A DNA stretch of 64,000 bases, taken from NCBI RefSeq assembly GCF_026626705.1, contig NZ_JAPNKC010000001.1, positions 1,674,001 through 1,738,000 on the forward strand. The letters are read 5' to 3'. This DNA comes from Pyxidicoccus sp. MSG2. Its GTDB lineage: Bacteria > Myxococcota > Myxococcia > Myxococcales > Myxococcaceae. The stretch's first letter is position 1; the number at the start of each line of letters is the position of its first letter. This document shows, piece after piece, positions 34,025 through 61,646 of this stretch. Below the pieces are notes generated by a model. That model did not search any database and had not been told where the DNA came from. It was given only the letters and a program-made list of their open reading frames with translations. The translations under genes and the position numbers were made by a program.

Positions 34025-34176
34025 GACGCGCGAGCCTCCTCGAAGGTCCGGGCGGAATGTCCAGGGCCTCATGGGAGGAGTGGCCTCCAGGGGGCTGTGA
34101 TTCAACCGCCCCTCGCATGCCTGCCCTGCCCCGCGGTCCGGGGCGGGCGCCCGGCCAGCCGCGCTATGCTGCCGGC

Positions 34177-34575
34177 ATGGTGCCCCTGAGCGACTTGTCC
34201 GGACTGCCCGCCGAGCAGCGCGCCGCGCTGGAGCGGGAGCTCGCGCCTCTCACGCTGCTCCAGGACGTGGTGCGCTGGGGCTTCGCGCACACGCCGCCCC
34301 GCGACGTGGCGGAAGTCGTGGTCCAGGACGAGTTCACCCACGACGTCGTGGTGCCGTGGAAGGACGGGCGCTACCTCGTCTTCGACACGACGTGACTGGG
34401 CGGCGTGAATGCGGTCTCCGTGTGGGACCACCAACCGAAGGCCGATGAAATCCTCGACGCCCGGCTCGCCTCGGGGTGGACGCCCACGCCGACGAGCACC
34501 GTCGACGGGGACGTCATCCTCGGCCATGCCGCGTGCCGGGTGCCGCCGAAGCCGGCGGCACCTGAGGCCCTGTGA
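34177..34575 (+). pseudogene. Small hypothetical gene interrupted by an in-frame TGA
   Basis: The first part (34177-34395, 72 residues) reads from ATG to a TGA at 34393-34395. The same frame then continues for 59 sense codons with strong GC third-position bias to a TGA at 34573-34575, one base before the glnS stop on the other strand. The joined protein would be 132 residues including the TGA codon and has no recognised family. The TGA could be a point mutation of TGG, TGC, CGA or GGA, or a selenocysteine codon: a six-bp hairpin (GGTCTC/GGGACC, loop CGTGT) lies 17 bases after it. A pseudogene or sequencing error is the simplest reading. Confidence 0.55.
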
Positions 34576-36264
<1,689 letters not shown>

Positions 36265-36370
36265 GATGGGGGCGAATCCTGTTGAAGCCGCCCGGGGCCG
36301 GCAAGGGTTTCCTTGCGCCTCGGAGCCGTTCAACACGGCGGGGGCCCCATTCCATCCCCCCGCCCGGGGG

Positions 36371-37528
36371 TCAGACGGACGAGAGCAGGCTCTCCCAGGC
36401 GCCCAGGGCCCTCTCGGCGGAGAGCTCCTCCGCGCGCCTGCGGGCCCGGCCGGACAGCTCCTCCCGGAAGGCCGTGTCGCCCACGACGCGGTCCAGCGCG
36501 TTCGCCAGGGCCTGGGGGTCCTCCATGGGCACCAGGAGGCCGTGCTTGCCGTGCTCCAGCACCTCCGCCGGCCCCGAGGGACAGTCCGTGCTGACGACGG
36601 GGCAGCCCAGGGCGAGCGCCTCCAGCAGCACCATGGGGAGCCCCTCGAAGCGCGAGGACATGGCGAAGACGGCCGCCCGGCGCATCAGCGCGTGGGGGTT
36701 GGCGATGAAGCCCGGAAAGAAGACGGACGACTCCACGTCCAACGACGTCACCAGCGCCTTCAGCTCGCCCGTGAGCGAGCCGTCTCCCACGATGACGAGA
36801 TTGTGGTCCGAGCCCGCCGCTCGCTGGAGCGCGTGGGCGCGGATGAGCACGTCGAAGGCCTTCTGGTGCTCAAACCGCCCCACCGCGACGACCACGGGCT
36901 TCTGGTAGACGGGCACGGCCCAGTCGGGCAGCGGCGCCTCGCCGGCCGCGCGCACCGTGTCGCCGTCCACAAAGTTGGGGATGACCTGGAGTTGCCCGGG
37001 CTTCATGGGCACCAGCGCCTGGAAGGCCTTCGCCGTGTCGTGGCCGCACGCGACGACGCGCTGCATGCGCGGGTAGAGCAGGCGCAGGCCCCAGAGCTGC
37101 CGCTTGGGTTGCTCGTGGCTGAAGGCGCCCCAGTCGAAGTGGATCATCCCCACCACGGGCTTGCGCAGGAGCTTCCCGGCGAGCCAGGCGATCAGCGCGG
37201 CCCGGCCCTCCTGGCCGGCGACGATGACGTCCGCGTCGCGGGCCTCCTGCATGAGCCGCCAGAAGAAGCGCGGGAGCATCGTCCGCTGATACGAGAAGGC
37301 TTCCGTGCCCCAGACCACCTCGGTGTGTTTGGGGATGCGCTCCGACGGGCTGTCCGGATGCGGCTGATGGTGGAAGAACATCTTGGTGGCGAACCGCTTC
37401 GGGTTCAGCCCCGCCAGCACGTTGCACACCGAGCGCTCGATGCCACCTCCCGCCAGGAACACCAGCGTGAAGAGCACGCGCTTTCGGGTGGAGGCTTCGG
37501 TTGCTTCAACCTGTCGCTGTACGAGCAT
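36371..37528 (-). CDS. Glycosyltransferase family 4 (GT-B fold)
   Basis: The 385-residue enzyme is a retaining GT-B glycosyltransferase. The N-terminal motif [18 protein letters not shown], the mid-chain [13 protein letters not shown], the nucleotide-sugar strand [19 protein letters not shown] and the catalytic EX7E-type segment [25 protein letters not shown] are all present. Acceptors are probably lipid-linked saccharides or surface polysaccharide. ATG at 37528 starts in front of the first Rossmann strand. It diverges from the hydrolase gene; the 162-bp gap must hold both promoters. Confidence 0.88.
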   Translation of the reverse strand: MLVQRQVEATEASTRKRVLFTLVFLAGGGIERSVCNVLAGLNPKRFATKMFFHHQPHPDSPSERIPKHTEVVWGTEAFSYQRTMLPRFFWRLMQEARDADVIVAGQEGRAALIAWLAGKLLRKPVVGMIHFDWGAFSHEQPKRQLWGLRLLYPRMQRVVACGHDTAKAFQALVPMKPGQLQVIPNFVDGDTVRAAGEAPLPDWAVPVYQKPVVVAVGRFEHQKAFDVLIRAHALQRAAGSDHNLVIVGDGSLTGELKALVTSLDVESSVFFPGFIANPHALMRRAAVFAMSSRFEGLPMVLLEALALGCPVVSTDCPSGPAEVLEHGKHGLLVPMEDPQALANALDRVVGDTAFREELSGRARRRAEELSAERALGAWESLLSSV

Positions 37529-37690
37529 CAGCCTCACTCCAAAAAGGCAGGCGGCACCGTAACCCAAGGATGTTGGGGCGCCAAGGTAACCCCTAGCGGC
37601 CGGCCCCTCGTGAAGCAACCGAGCTTGATGCGAGGAATCACGGACCCGCTCGGCTAGTCTCCCTTTTCGGCTCTTCGCCCGACGCCCATC

Positions 37691-38590
37691 GTGAACACGC
37701 GCCTTCGTCCCCTCCCCGTCATCCTCCTCGCGGTCCTGCTGGGGGCGCTCGCCGCCGGCGGCTACCTCGGCTTCCATGGCTACCGCATCGGCCAGGGTCT
37801 GTTGCACCCACCCCATGTGCCGGCGGAGCGCCCGGCGGCCACGGGCGAGCTGGCGGGGCTTTCGGACGTGGCCTTCACCACGGCGGACGGTTTGACGCTG
37901 CGCGGCTGGTACGTGCCGTCGCGCAACCGGGCGGCGGTGGTGCTGGTGCACGGCTTCGCGGGCAACCGCGCGCAGCTCCTCTTCGAGGCGCGCGCACTCG
38001 CCCGGGCGGGCTTCGGCGTCCTCGTCTTCGACTTGCGCGCGCACGGCGAGAGCGACGGGGACCGCGTGACGTGGGGCGACGGCGAGCGGCGCGACGTGAC
38101 GGCGGCGCTGGACTTCGTCTCCGCGCGTCCGGACGTGGACCCGGCCCGGGTGGGGCTGTTCGGCTTCTCCATGGGCGGCACCACCGCGCTGCTGGTGGCC
38201 AGCACCGACGCGCGCGTGAAGGCGGTGGCGGCGGCGGGGGCCTTTCCCGCGCTCGAGGCGGACGTGTACTCGGGCTATGGCCGCTGGGGCGCGCTGAGCG
38301 CGGAGCCAGTGCTGTGGACGCTGCGCCACGCGGGCGTGGACGTGAAGGCGGTGCGCCCCATCGACGGCATGTGCCGGCTCCAGGGGCGCCCCCTGCTGCT
38401 CATCAACGGGGACGTGGACCCGGACGCGCCAGCCAAGCTCCAGGCCAGCCTCTTCCGCGCGGCTTGCGAGCCCAAGAGCCTGTGGGTGGTTGAGGGCGCC
38501 GGGCACGGCGAGTACGCGAAGGTGGCACCCTCGGAGTACGAGCGCCGGCTGCGTCAGCACTTCGACGCGGCGCTCCTGGGTGCGGGCTGA
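37691..38590 (+). CDS. Membrane-anchored alpha/beta hydrolase
   Basis: The 299-residue protein has an N-terminal membrane anchor or uncleaved signal (residues 9-28). It then has an alpha/beta-hydrolase domain with the oxyanion strand VVLVHGFAGNR, the nucleophile elbow GFSMGG (Ser160), the acid region INGDVDPDAP and the catalytic His in GAGHGEY. The start is a GTG at 37691 directly preceding the anchor. Only 41 bp separate its stop from the first NRPS gene, so cotranscription is possible, but it sits in the envelope and lacks features of a type II NRPS thioesterase. Esterase or peptidase activity is likely; the substrate is unknown. Confidence 0.82.
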   Translation: MNTRLRPLPVILLAVLLGALAAGGYLGFHGYRIGQGLLHPPHVPAERPAATGELAGLSDVAFTTADGLTLRGWYVPSRNRAAVVLVHGFAGNRAQLLFEARALARAGFGVLVFDLRAHGESDGDRVTWGDGERRDVTAALDFVSARPDVDPARVGLFGFSMGGTTALLVASTDARVKAVAAAGAFPALEADVYSGYGRWGALSAEPVLWTLRHAGVDVKAVRPIDGMCRLQGRPLLLINGDVDPDAPAKLQASLFRAACEPKSLWVVEGAGHGEYAKVAPSEYERRLRQHFDAALLGAG

Positions 38591-38592
38591 CC

Positions 38593-38619
38593 TTGGCTGT
38601 CGGGGAGTCCTGCTAGTTT
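38593..38619 (+). promoter_or_regulatory. Weak sigma-70-like promoter candidate of the NRPS genes
   Basis: TTGGCT and TAGTTT, 15 bases apart, lie in the 41-bp gap between the hydrolase stop and the first NRPS start. The match is poor and the spacing short, so read-through from the hydrolase gene is an equal alternative. Confidence 0.25.
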
Positions 38620-38631
38620 CGGCGGCCCTGC

Positions 38632-41600
38632 ATGGCCCCCCACCCCCCTGCGCGTCCCCCTCTTCACGCTCCCCGTCCACCGTCCCTCCGGCCTTCTGGC
38701 CTGGCTCACAGCCTCTTCGAAGCCCGCGTGGCGCTCGCGCCGGACGCGGCGGCGGTGGTGGCCGGAGGTGACGTGCTGACGTACCGCGAGCTGGACGCGC
38801 GGGCGAACCGGCTGGCGCATCACCTCCGGGCGCTGGGCGTCGGGCCTGAGGAGCGGGTGGCGCTCGCGCTGGAGCGCACGCCGGAGTGGGTGGTGGCGCT
38901 GCTGGCGGTGCTCAAGGCGGGCGGCGCGTACCTGCCGCTGGACCTGGGCTACCCGCAGGCGCGGCTGGCCTGGATGCTGGAGAGCGCACGGCCCCGCGTG
39001 GTGCTCACCCGCTCGGTGTGGCGGGAGCGGCTCCCGGACGTGGACGCATCCTTTATATGTCTGGCGGGCGTGGAGGAGGACGTGGCGCGGTGGCCCTCGG
39101 AGCCACCCGCCTCGGGTGTCACGCCGGAGCACCTCGCGTACATCATCTTCACCTCGGGCAGCACGGGCCGGCCCAAGGGCGTGCTGCTGGCGCACGGCGG
39201 GCTGAGCCAGGTGCTTGGCGCCGTCGTGGAGGCGCACGGGGTGGGGCCGGGGCACCGGGTGCTCCAGTTCGCCTCGGCGGGGTTCGACGCGTCGGTGTGC
39301 GAGGTGCTCTCCACCCTGGCGGCGGGCGCGACGCTGCACCTGGCGCCTCGCGAGGCCCTGCTGCCCGGTCCCCGGCTGCACGCGCTGCTGCGGGAGGAGG
39401 CCATCACCACGGTGACCCTGGTGCCCTCGGTGCTGGCGCAGTTGGAGCCGGAGGGGCTGGACGCCCTGGAGACACTCATCTCCGCGGGCGAGGCACTGCC
39501 GCCAGAGCTGGCGCGCCGGTGGAAGCCGGGCCGCCGGCTGCTGAATGCCTACGGCCCCACCGAGGCCACCATCTGCGCCACGGTGGACACCGCCGTGGAC
39601 GTGGAGCGGCCCTCCATCGGCGGGCCCCTGCCTGGCGTAAGCGTGTCCGTGCTCGACGCGGCGGGGCAGCCGGTGCCAGCGGGTGAGCCGGGGGAGTTGT
39701 ACGTGGGGGGCGTGGGGCTGGCGCGAGGCTACCTGGGCCGCCCGGACCTGACGGCGGAGCGCTTCGTGTCGGACGCCTTCAGCGCCGAGCCGGGCGCGCG
39801 GCTGTACCGCACCGGAGACCGGGTGCGGGCGCTGCCAGACGGGCGGCTGGAGTTCCTGGGGCGCTTCGACTCGCAGGTGAAGGTGCGGGGCGTGCGCATC
39901 GAGTTGGGCGAGGTGGAAGCGGTGCTCTCCCAGCTCGCGGGCGTGCGGCAGGCCGTGGTGGTGCCGCGCGAGGACGCTCCCGGAGACCGGCGGCTCGTCG
40001 CCTACGTGGTGCCAGACGGTGGGCCCGTGGATGAAGCGGCGCTGTCCGCCGAGCACCTGCGCGCGAGGCTCCGGGAGCGGCTGCCAGAGCCGATGGTGCC
40101 GTCGGCGTTCGTGGTGCTGGAGGCGCTCCCGCTCACCGCGCACGGCAAGCTGGACCGCGCCGCGCTCCCCGTGCCTGGAGCCGCCCGGGACGCCACGGCG
40201 CCGCGCACGCCCACGGAGGCCCGGCTGCTACGCCTGTGGTCCGAGCTGTTCTCCCACGCGCAGCCGGGCATCCACGACGACTTCTTCCTCCTCGGTGGAC
40301 ACTCGCTGCTGGCGGGACGGCTCCTCGCCCGGCTGCGCGAGACGGAGTCCGTGGACCTGCCGTTGTCCGCCGTCTTCGAACACCCCACCGTGGCCCGGCT
40401 GGCGCACTTCCTGGACACGCGGACCGAGCGGGCTCCGGGCTTCGCGCCGCCGCCGCTCACCCGCGTCCCCCGCGAGGGCGTGCTGCCCCTGTCCTTCCAG
40501 CAGGAGCAGGTCTGGTTCCTCCTCCAGTTGGCCCCGGACAACCTCGCCTACAACGCGCAGATGATTCTGCGGCTCCGGGGCGCGCTGGACGTGCCGGTGC
40601 TTGAGCGGGCGCTGGCGGAAATCATCCGGCGGCATGAAGGCCTGCGGACGACCTACCCCGCGAGGGACGGGCACCCGGTGCAGGAAATCCACGCCCCCTG
40701 GGAGGTGCGCCTGCCGGTGGTGGACCTCGGCGGCGAGCGGGACTCCGAGGGCGCGGCGAAGCGACGGCTCGCGGAGGAGGTGCGCCGCACGTTCGACGTG
40801 ACGCGCCTGCCGCTGGTGCGGTGGACGCTGCTGCGGCTGGCAACGGAGGAGCACGTGCTGCTGCACGTGGAGCACCACTTCGTCCACGACGGGTGGTCCG
40901 CCGCCGTCTTCCTGCGCGAGCTGAAGGCGCTCTACTCCGCCTTCCTGACCGGACAGCCCTCGCCCCTGCCCGAGCTGTCCATCCAGTTCGCGGACTTCGC
41001 CGCATGGCAGCGCCGGTGGCAGGCAAGCCCGGCCATGGAGGCACAGCTCGCGTACTGGCGGCGGCGGCTGACGCCCCTGCCTCCGCCGGTGGAGCTGCCC
41101 ACGGACCGCCCGCGCTCCCGCGTCCCGAGCTCCCGGGGAGGAGAGCTGCGCACCGAGCTGCCCGAGCCCCTCCGTCGCGAGCTCAAGGCCCTGTGCCGGA
41201 GCCAGGGCGTCACCCTCTTCATGGCGCTGCGGGCGACCTTCGTGGCGCTGCTGCACCGCTACACCGGGCTGGAGGACGTCTGTGTCGCCACCACCGTGGC
41301 CAATCGCCGGGCGCCGGAGCTGGAGACGCTCATCGGGATGATGGTGAACACGGTGCTCCTGCGCACGGACGCAAGCGGAGACCCCACCTTCGCGGAGCTG
41401 CTGCGGCGGGTGCGCGCGGTGGACCTGGAGGCCCACGCCCACGCCGACGTGCCCCTGGTGGAGCTGGTGCGCGAGCTGCAACCCGAGCGCGACGCGGGGC
41501 GCATGCCGCTGTTCCAGGTCATGTTCAGCTTCCATGACTCGCCGGTGCCGGAGCTGGAGTTCGGCGGCTTGCAGGGCACGACGGTGCCCATCGGCAATGG

Positions 41601-43764
41601 CTCGGCGAAATTCGATCTCAACGTCATCGTCATCCCCGAAGGCGAGCAGCGCGCGGGCACCGGCGCTCCGGAGGACGGCCCCGTCGCCATCCGCTGGGAG
41701 TACAGCGCGGACCTGTTCGAGCAGGACACGGTGGCGCGGCTGGCGGGTCACTTCCACCGGCTGCTGGAGGCCGTGGCCACCGCGCGCGACCGGCGCCTGT
41801 CCGCGCTGCCGCTGCTGTCGGAGGAGGAGCGCCGCCGGGTGCTCGTGGAGTGGAGCGGCCTGGAGAGCGGCTCGGAGACCGCGGCGCTGCCCGGGCCGGC
41901 CGGGCTGCACTCGGCGTTCGAGACCTGGGCGCGACGCACCCCGAATGCGGTGGCGGTTACCAGCGGGGGCAGGACGCTGACGTACGCGGAGCTGGACGGC
42001 AGGGCGGAGCAGCTCGCGCGGCGGCTGGTGCGGCTCGGGGTGGGGCCGGAGGTGAGGGTGGGGCTGTGCGTGGAGCGCTCGGTGGACATGTTGGTGGGGC
42101 TGCTGGGCGTGCTGAAGGCCGGAGGGGCCTACGTGCCGCTGGATCCGGGCTTCCCTCCGGAGCGACTGGCCTTCATGTCGCGCGATGCGAGCACGCCGGT
42201 GCTGGTGACGCAGGCGGCGCTGCTCCCCAGGCTCCGTGCTGGCGACTCCGTGCGCACGGTGTGCCTGGACACGGACGCGGACGGGCTGGAGCGCGAGGAC
42301 GCGACGCCCGTTCACCGGACGGTGGACCCGGTGTCCACGGCGTACGTCCTCTACACCTCCGGCTCCACGGGGACGCCGAAGGGAGTGCAGGTGCCGCACG
42401 GTGCCGTGGCGCGCTTCCTCGCGGCCATGGCCGAGCACCCCGGGCTGACGGTAGGGGACGTGCTGGTGGCCGTCACCACGCTGTCCTTCGACATCGCCGT
42501 GCTGGAGTTGTTCCTGCCGCTCTCGGTGGGCGCGCGAGTCGTGGTGGCGAGCCGCGACGAGGCGACGGATGGGAGCCGGCTGGGCGCGCTGCTGGACGCG
42601 TGCGGAGCCACCGCGATGCAGGCCACTCCGAGCACGTGGCGGCTGCTGCTGGAGTCCGGCTGGACGGGCCGGCGGCTGAAGGCGCTGTGCGGGGGCGAGG
42701 CGCTGCCGCGCGAGCTGGCCGTGGAGCTGCGGGCGCGCGGCGGCGAGGTGTGGAACCTGTACGGCCCCACGGAGACGACGGTCTGGTCCACCGCGCATGC
42801 CGTGGCATCGGCCTCGGACGAGGGCCCGGTGCCCATCGGCCGGCCGATTCCCGGCACCCGCGCGTACGTGCTGGACCCGAGGCGGCAACCGGTATCTCCG
42901 GGCATGCCGGGGGAGCTGTACCTGGGCGGAGAGGGCGTGGCGCGAGGCTACCTGGGCCGCCCGGACTCGACGGCGGAGCGCTTCGTGCCAGACCCGTTCA
43001 GCGGCGGGCCGGGAGCGCGCCTGTACCGCACGGGCGACCTGGCACGCTGGCGCACGGACGGGACGCTGGAGTTCCTCGGCCGCGTGGACCAGCAGGTGAA
43101 GCTGCGTGGCTACCGCATCGAGCCGGGCGAGGTGGAGGGCGTCCTCCGTCAGCACTCCGGCGTGCGCGAGGCCGTCACGGTGGTGCGCGAGGACTCGCCG
43201 GGGGACAGGCGGCTCGTCGCGTACGTGGTGCCCTCGCTTCCAGCGGAAGGGGCCACACCGTCCGCCGCCGACCTGCGGACCTTCATCCAGCAGCGCCTGC
43301 CCGAGTACATGGTGCCCGCCGCCTATGTGCTCCTGCCAGCGCTGCCGCTCACGCCCAATGGCAAGGTGGACCGCCGTGCGCTTCCTGCTCCGGGGCGGGA
43401 CTCGCTCGCGCCCACGAGCACGTACGTGGCGCCACGGACGCCGGACGAGGAGCGGCTGGCCGCGCTCTGGGCGGAGCTGCTCCGCGTGGAGCGCCCCGGC
43501 ATCCATGACGACTTCTTCGCGCTGGGAGGCCACTCGCTGCTCGCGGCGCGGCTCGTCTCCCGGGTGCGCGCGGAGCTCCAGGTCGGGCTGACGGTGCGGC
43601 ACGTGTTCGACCACCCGACGGTGGCGCGGCTGGCGGAGGTGCTCGCAGCGCAACGGAGCCGCCCCCCAGACGCGGACGTCATTCAACGCGCGGAGCTGCC
43701 CGTGGACGCGGCGCAGCTCTCCGACGACGAAGTGAACCTGCTGCTCGGCATCGACGACCTCTGA
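38632..43764 (+). CDS. NRPS, A-T-C-A-T (modules 1 and 2)
   Basis: This 1710-residue synthetase starts the assembly line. It opens directly with an adenylation domain (about residues 25-515; TSGSTG near 174), then carrier Ser558, a condensation domain with HHFVHDG at 748-754, a second A domain (about 1085-1590; TSGSTG near 1242) and carrier Ser1635. No starter C domain, acyl ligase or methyltransferase is present, so the first residue is loaded with a free amine. Pocket residues aligned by eye to GrsA give D-A-C-T-I-A-A-I-C-(K) for module 1, close to the Phe code with Trp239 replaced by Cys, and D-I-L-Q-L-G-L-V-W-(K) for module 2, a glycine code. The short acidic end (DDEVNLLLGIDDL) looks like a docking segment. 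The next NRPS gene starts 10 bp downstream. Confidence 0.95.
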   Translation: MAPHPPARPPLHAPRPPSLRPSGLAHSLFEARVALAPDAAAVVAGGDVLTYRELDARANRLAHHLRALGVGPEERVALALERTPEWVVALLAVLKAGGAYLPLDLGYPQARLAWMLESARPRVVLTRSVWRERLPDVDASFICLAGVEEDVARWPSEPPASGVTPEHLAYIIFTSGSTGRPKGVLLAHGGLSQVLGAVVEAHGVGPGHRVLQFASAGFDASVCEVLSTLAAGATLHLAPREALLPGPRLHALLREEAITTVTLVPSVLAQLEPEGLDALETLISAGEALPPELARRWKPGRRLLNAYGPTEATICATVDTAVDVERPSIGGPLPGVSVSVLDAAGQPVPAGEPGELYVGGVGLARGYLGRPDLTAERFVSDAFSAEPGARLYRTGDRVRALPDGRLEFLGRFDSQVKVRGVRIELGEVEAVLSQLAGVRQAVVVPREDAPGDRRLVAYVVPDGGPVDEAALSAEHLRARLRERLPEPMVPSAFVVLEALPLTAHGKLDRAALPVPGAARDATAPRTPTEARLLRLWSELFSHAQPGIHDDFFLLGGHSLLAGRLLARLRETESVDLPLSAVFEHPTVARLAHFLDTRTERAPGFAPPPLTRVPREGVLPLSFQQEQVWFLLQLAPDNLAYNAQMILRLRGALDVPVLERALAEIIRRHEGLRTTYPARDGHPVQEIHAPWEVRLPVVDLGGERDSEGAAKRRLAEEVRRTFDVTRLPLVRWTLLRLATEEHVLLHVEHHFVHDGWSAAVFLRELKALYSAFLTGQPSPLPELSIQFADFAAWQRRWQASPAMEAQLAYWRRRLTPLPPPVELPTDRPRSRVPSSRGGELRTELPEPLRRELKALCRSQGVTLFMALRATFVALLHRYTGLEDVCVATTVANRRAPELETLIGMMVNTVLLRTDASGDPTFAELLRRVRAVDLEAHAHADVPLVELVRELQPERDAGRMPLFQVMFSFHDSPVPELEFGGLQGTTVPIGNGSAKFDLNVIVIPEGEQRAGTGAPEDGPVAIRWEYSADLFEQDTVARLAGHFHRLLEAVATARDRRLSALPLLSEEERRRVLVEWSGLESGSETAALPGPAGLHSAFETWARRTPNAVAVTSGGRTLTYAELDGRAEQLARRLVRLGVGPEVRVGLCVERSVDMLVGLLGVLKAGGAYVPLDPGFPPERLAFMSRDASTPVLVTQAALLPRLRAGDSVRTVCLDTDADGLEREDATPVHRTVDPVSTAYVLYTSGSTGTPKGVQVPHGAVARFLAAMAEHPGLTVGDVLVAVTTLSFDIAVLELFLPLSVGARVVVASRDEATDGSRLGALLDACGATAMQATPSTWRLLLESGWTGRRLKALCGGEALPRELAVELRARGGEVWNLYGPTETTVWSTAHAVASASDEGPVPIGRPIPGTRAYVLDPRRQPVSPGMPGELYLGGEGVARGYLGRPDSTAERFVPDPFSGGPGARLYRTGDLARWRTDGTLEFLGRVDQQVKLRGYRIEPGEVEGVLRQHSGVREAVTVVREDSPGDRRLVAYVVPSLPAEGATPSAADLRTFIQQRLPEYMVPAAYVLLPALPLTPNGKVDRRALPAPGRDSLAPTSTYVAPRTPDEERLAALWAELLRVERPGIHDDFFALGGHSLLAARLVSRVRAELQVGLTVRHVFDHPTVARLAEVLAAQRSRPPDADVIQRAELPVDAAQLSDDEVNLLLGIDDL

Positions 43765-43774
43765 GGTCCCCAAC

Positions 43775-60673
<16,899 letters not shown>

Positions 60674-60680
60674 CCCGGCC

Positions 60681-61433
60681 TCACGGCTCTTCGGGAGGCG
60701 CCGGCTCCCACCGGGGCGGCGCATCCAGCGCGGGCCGCTCCCGCATCAACTCGTTCGGACGAAAGCCGCCCTTGTAGCGCAGCGACGCGCACGCCTGGAC
60801 GCGGTAGCCCAGGTACACGTGGGGGATGCCGCGCTCCCGGGCCAATTCCACCTGGCGCACCACGTTGGCGGTGCCGAGCGACAGGTGCGCGTAGGCCGGG
60901 TCATAGAAGAAGTACACCGCGCTCCAGGCACGCGGCGTCTCGTCGCACAGGCCCACGCCCACCAGCTTCGGGCCTCCTTCCGCGCCATCGTCGTACCAGG
61001 TCAGCTCGCGCGCGGACGGGTGCGGGAAGGAGAACTGGAGCGAGTAGTCGCGCGCGGTAATCGGCGACGGGTTCCACTCGCGCGCGGCCTCGCGCTCCGC
61101 ATGCCACGCGCGGTACAGGGCCAGCCGGGACGGGTCCACCCGGGGCGTCCCCACCTCCACCCGCAGGTGGGCGCAATTGGCGCGCGCCCGGCGCTGGCTG
61201 CGGTTGGGGCGGAAGCCGTCCACGGGGATGCGCAGCGAGACGCATTCATTGCAGGCCGAGCAGGCGGGCCGGAAGTACACCGGCCCGAAGCGGCGCCACC
61301 CGCGCACCAGCAGGTGCTCGTACTCCTCCGCCGTGACGTCCTGCATCAGTAGATTTTCCAGGGAGGCCTCCCGCTCCGGCAGGTAACTACAGGGGCGGGG
61401 AGCCTCGACGTCGTGAGCCAGGAGGAGGGCCAT
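60681..61433 (-). CDS. bpt: Aspartate/glutamate leucyltransferase or arginyltransferase (Bpt/Ate family)
   Basis: The 250-residue enzyme transfers an amino acid from aminoacyl-tRNA to N-terminal acidic residues, marking proteins for ClpAP-type degradation (N-degron pathway). The N-terminal domain has CSYLPEREASLENLL and the Cys cluster ACSACNECVSLRIPV; the C-terminal domain has VGVGLCDETPRAWSAVYFFYDP, SLGTANVVRQVELARERGIPHVYLGY and YKGGFRPNEL. These fit the family over its whole length (about 235-250). Whether it uses Leu (Bpt) or Arg (Ate) cannot be told by eye; bacterial members are usually Bpt. ATG at 61433 follows GGAGGAGG. It converges on the NRPS gene with a seven-bp gap. Confidence 0.88.
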   Translation of the reverse strand: MALLLAHDVEAPRPCSYLPEREASLENLLMQDVTAEEYEHLLVRGWRRFGPVYFRPACSACNECVSLRIPVDGFRPNRSQRRARANCAHLRVEVGTPRVDPSRLALYRAWHAEREAAREWNPSPITARDYSLQFSFPHPSARELTWYDDGAEGGPKLVGVGLCDETPRAWSAVYFFYDPAYAHLSLGTANVVRQVELARERGIPHVYLGYRVQACASLRYKGGFRPNELMRERPALDAPPRWEPAPPEEP

Positions 61434-61589
61434 GGGCGTCCTCGTTCCTGTCCGGCGGCCCTCCCGGCGTCAAGTCGCACACGCTGGCCCGGGTGCAGTG
61501 CGTCCGGAGGGCCTCGCGCGGCCCACAAGCCACGACATCCATGTCCCGACGCGGCCCCGACCGCGGGCGCCCCTCCCCATGGGGCGGGC

Positions 61590-61605
61590 TGGCACGCCGA
61601 CTGCA
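61590..61605 (+). promoter_or_regulatory. Candidate sigma-54 promoter of the small 61647 gene
   Basis: TGGCACGCCGACTGCA matches the sigma-54 consensus TGGCACG-N4-TTGCA with one mismatch and exact spacing. The expected transcription start falls about 30 bases before the ATG at 61647, leaving a short leader with a GGAGGA ribosome-binding site. It points only into that gene. Confidence 0.5.
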
Positions 61606-61646
61606 AAACAATCAGACGCCGCCCGTGGGGGGGCAGGAGGAAGCAC

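Noticed and set aside
34102..34527. Minus-strand frame of 141 codons over the interrupted small gene
   Set aside because: It resembles an antisense shadow of the plus-strand frame, which has better codon bias and a continuous reading on both sides of the TGA.
37691..38590. Hydrolase as the missing thioesterase of the NRPS line
   Set aside because: It has a membrane anchor that should put the active site outside the cytoplasm, so it is not a normal chain-releasing thioesterase; kept only as a possible associated gene.
38632..40200. First A domain as a fatty acyl-AMP ligase loading a lipid
   Set aside because: It has the amino-acid-type Asp235 (FDAS), a Phe-like pocket and no FAAL insertion, and no starter C domain follows that would use an acyl chain.
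61413..61646. Longer version of the small 61647 protein starting at 61413
   Set aside because: The upstream segment overlaps the start of the Bpt gene, contains the sigma-54-like promoter and lacks a ribosome-binding site; AGGAGGA precedes the ATG at 61647.
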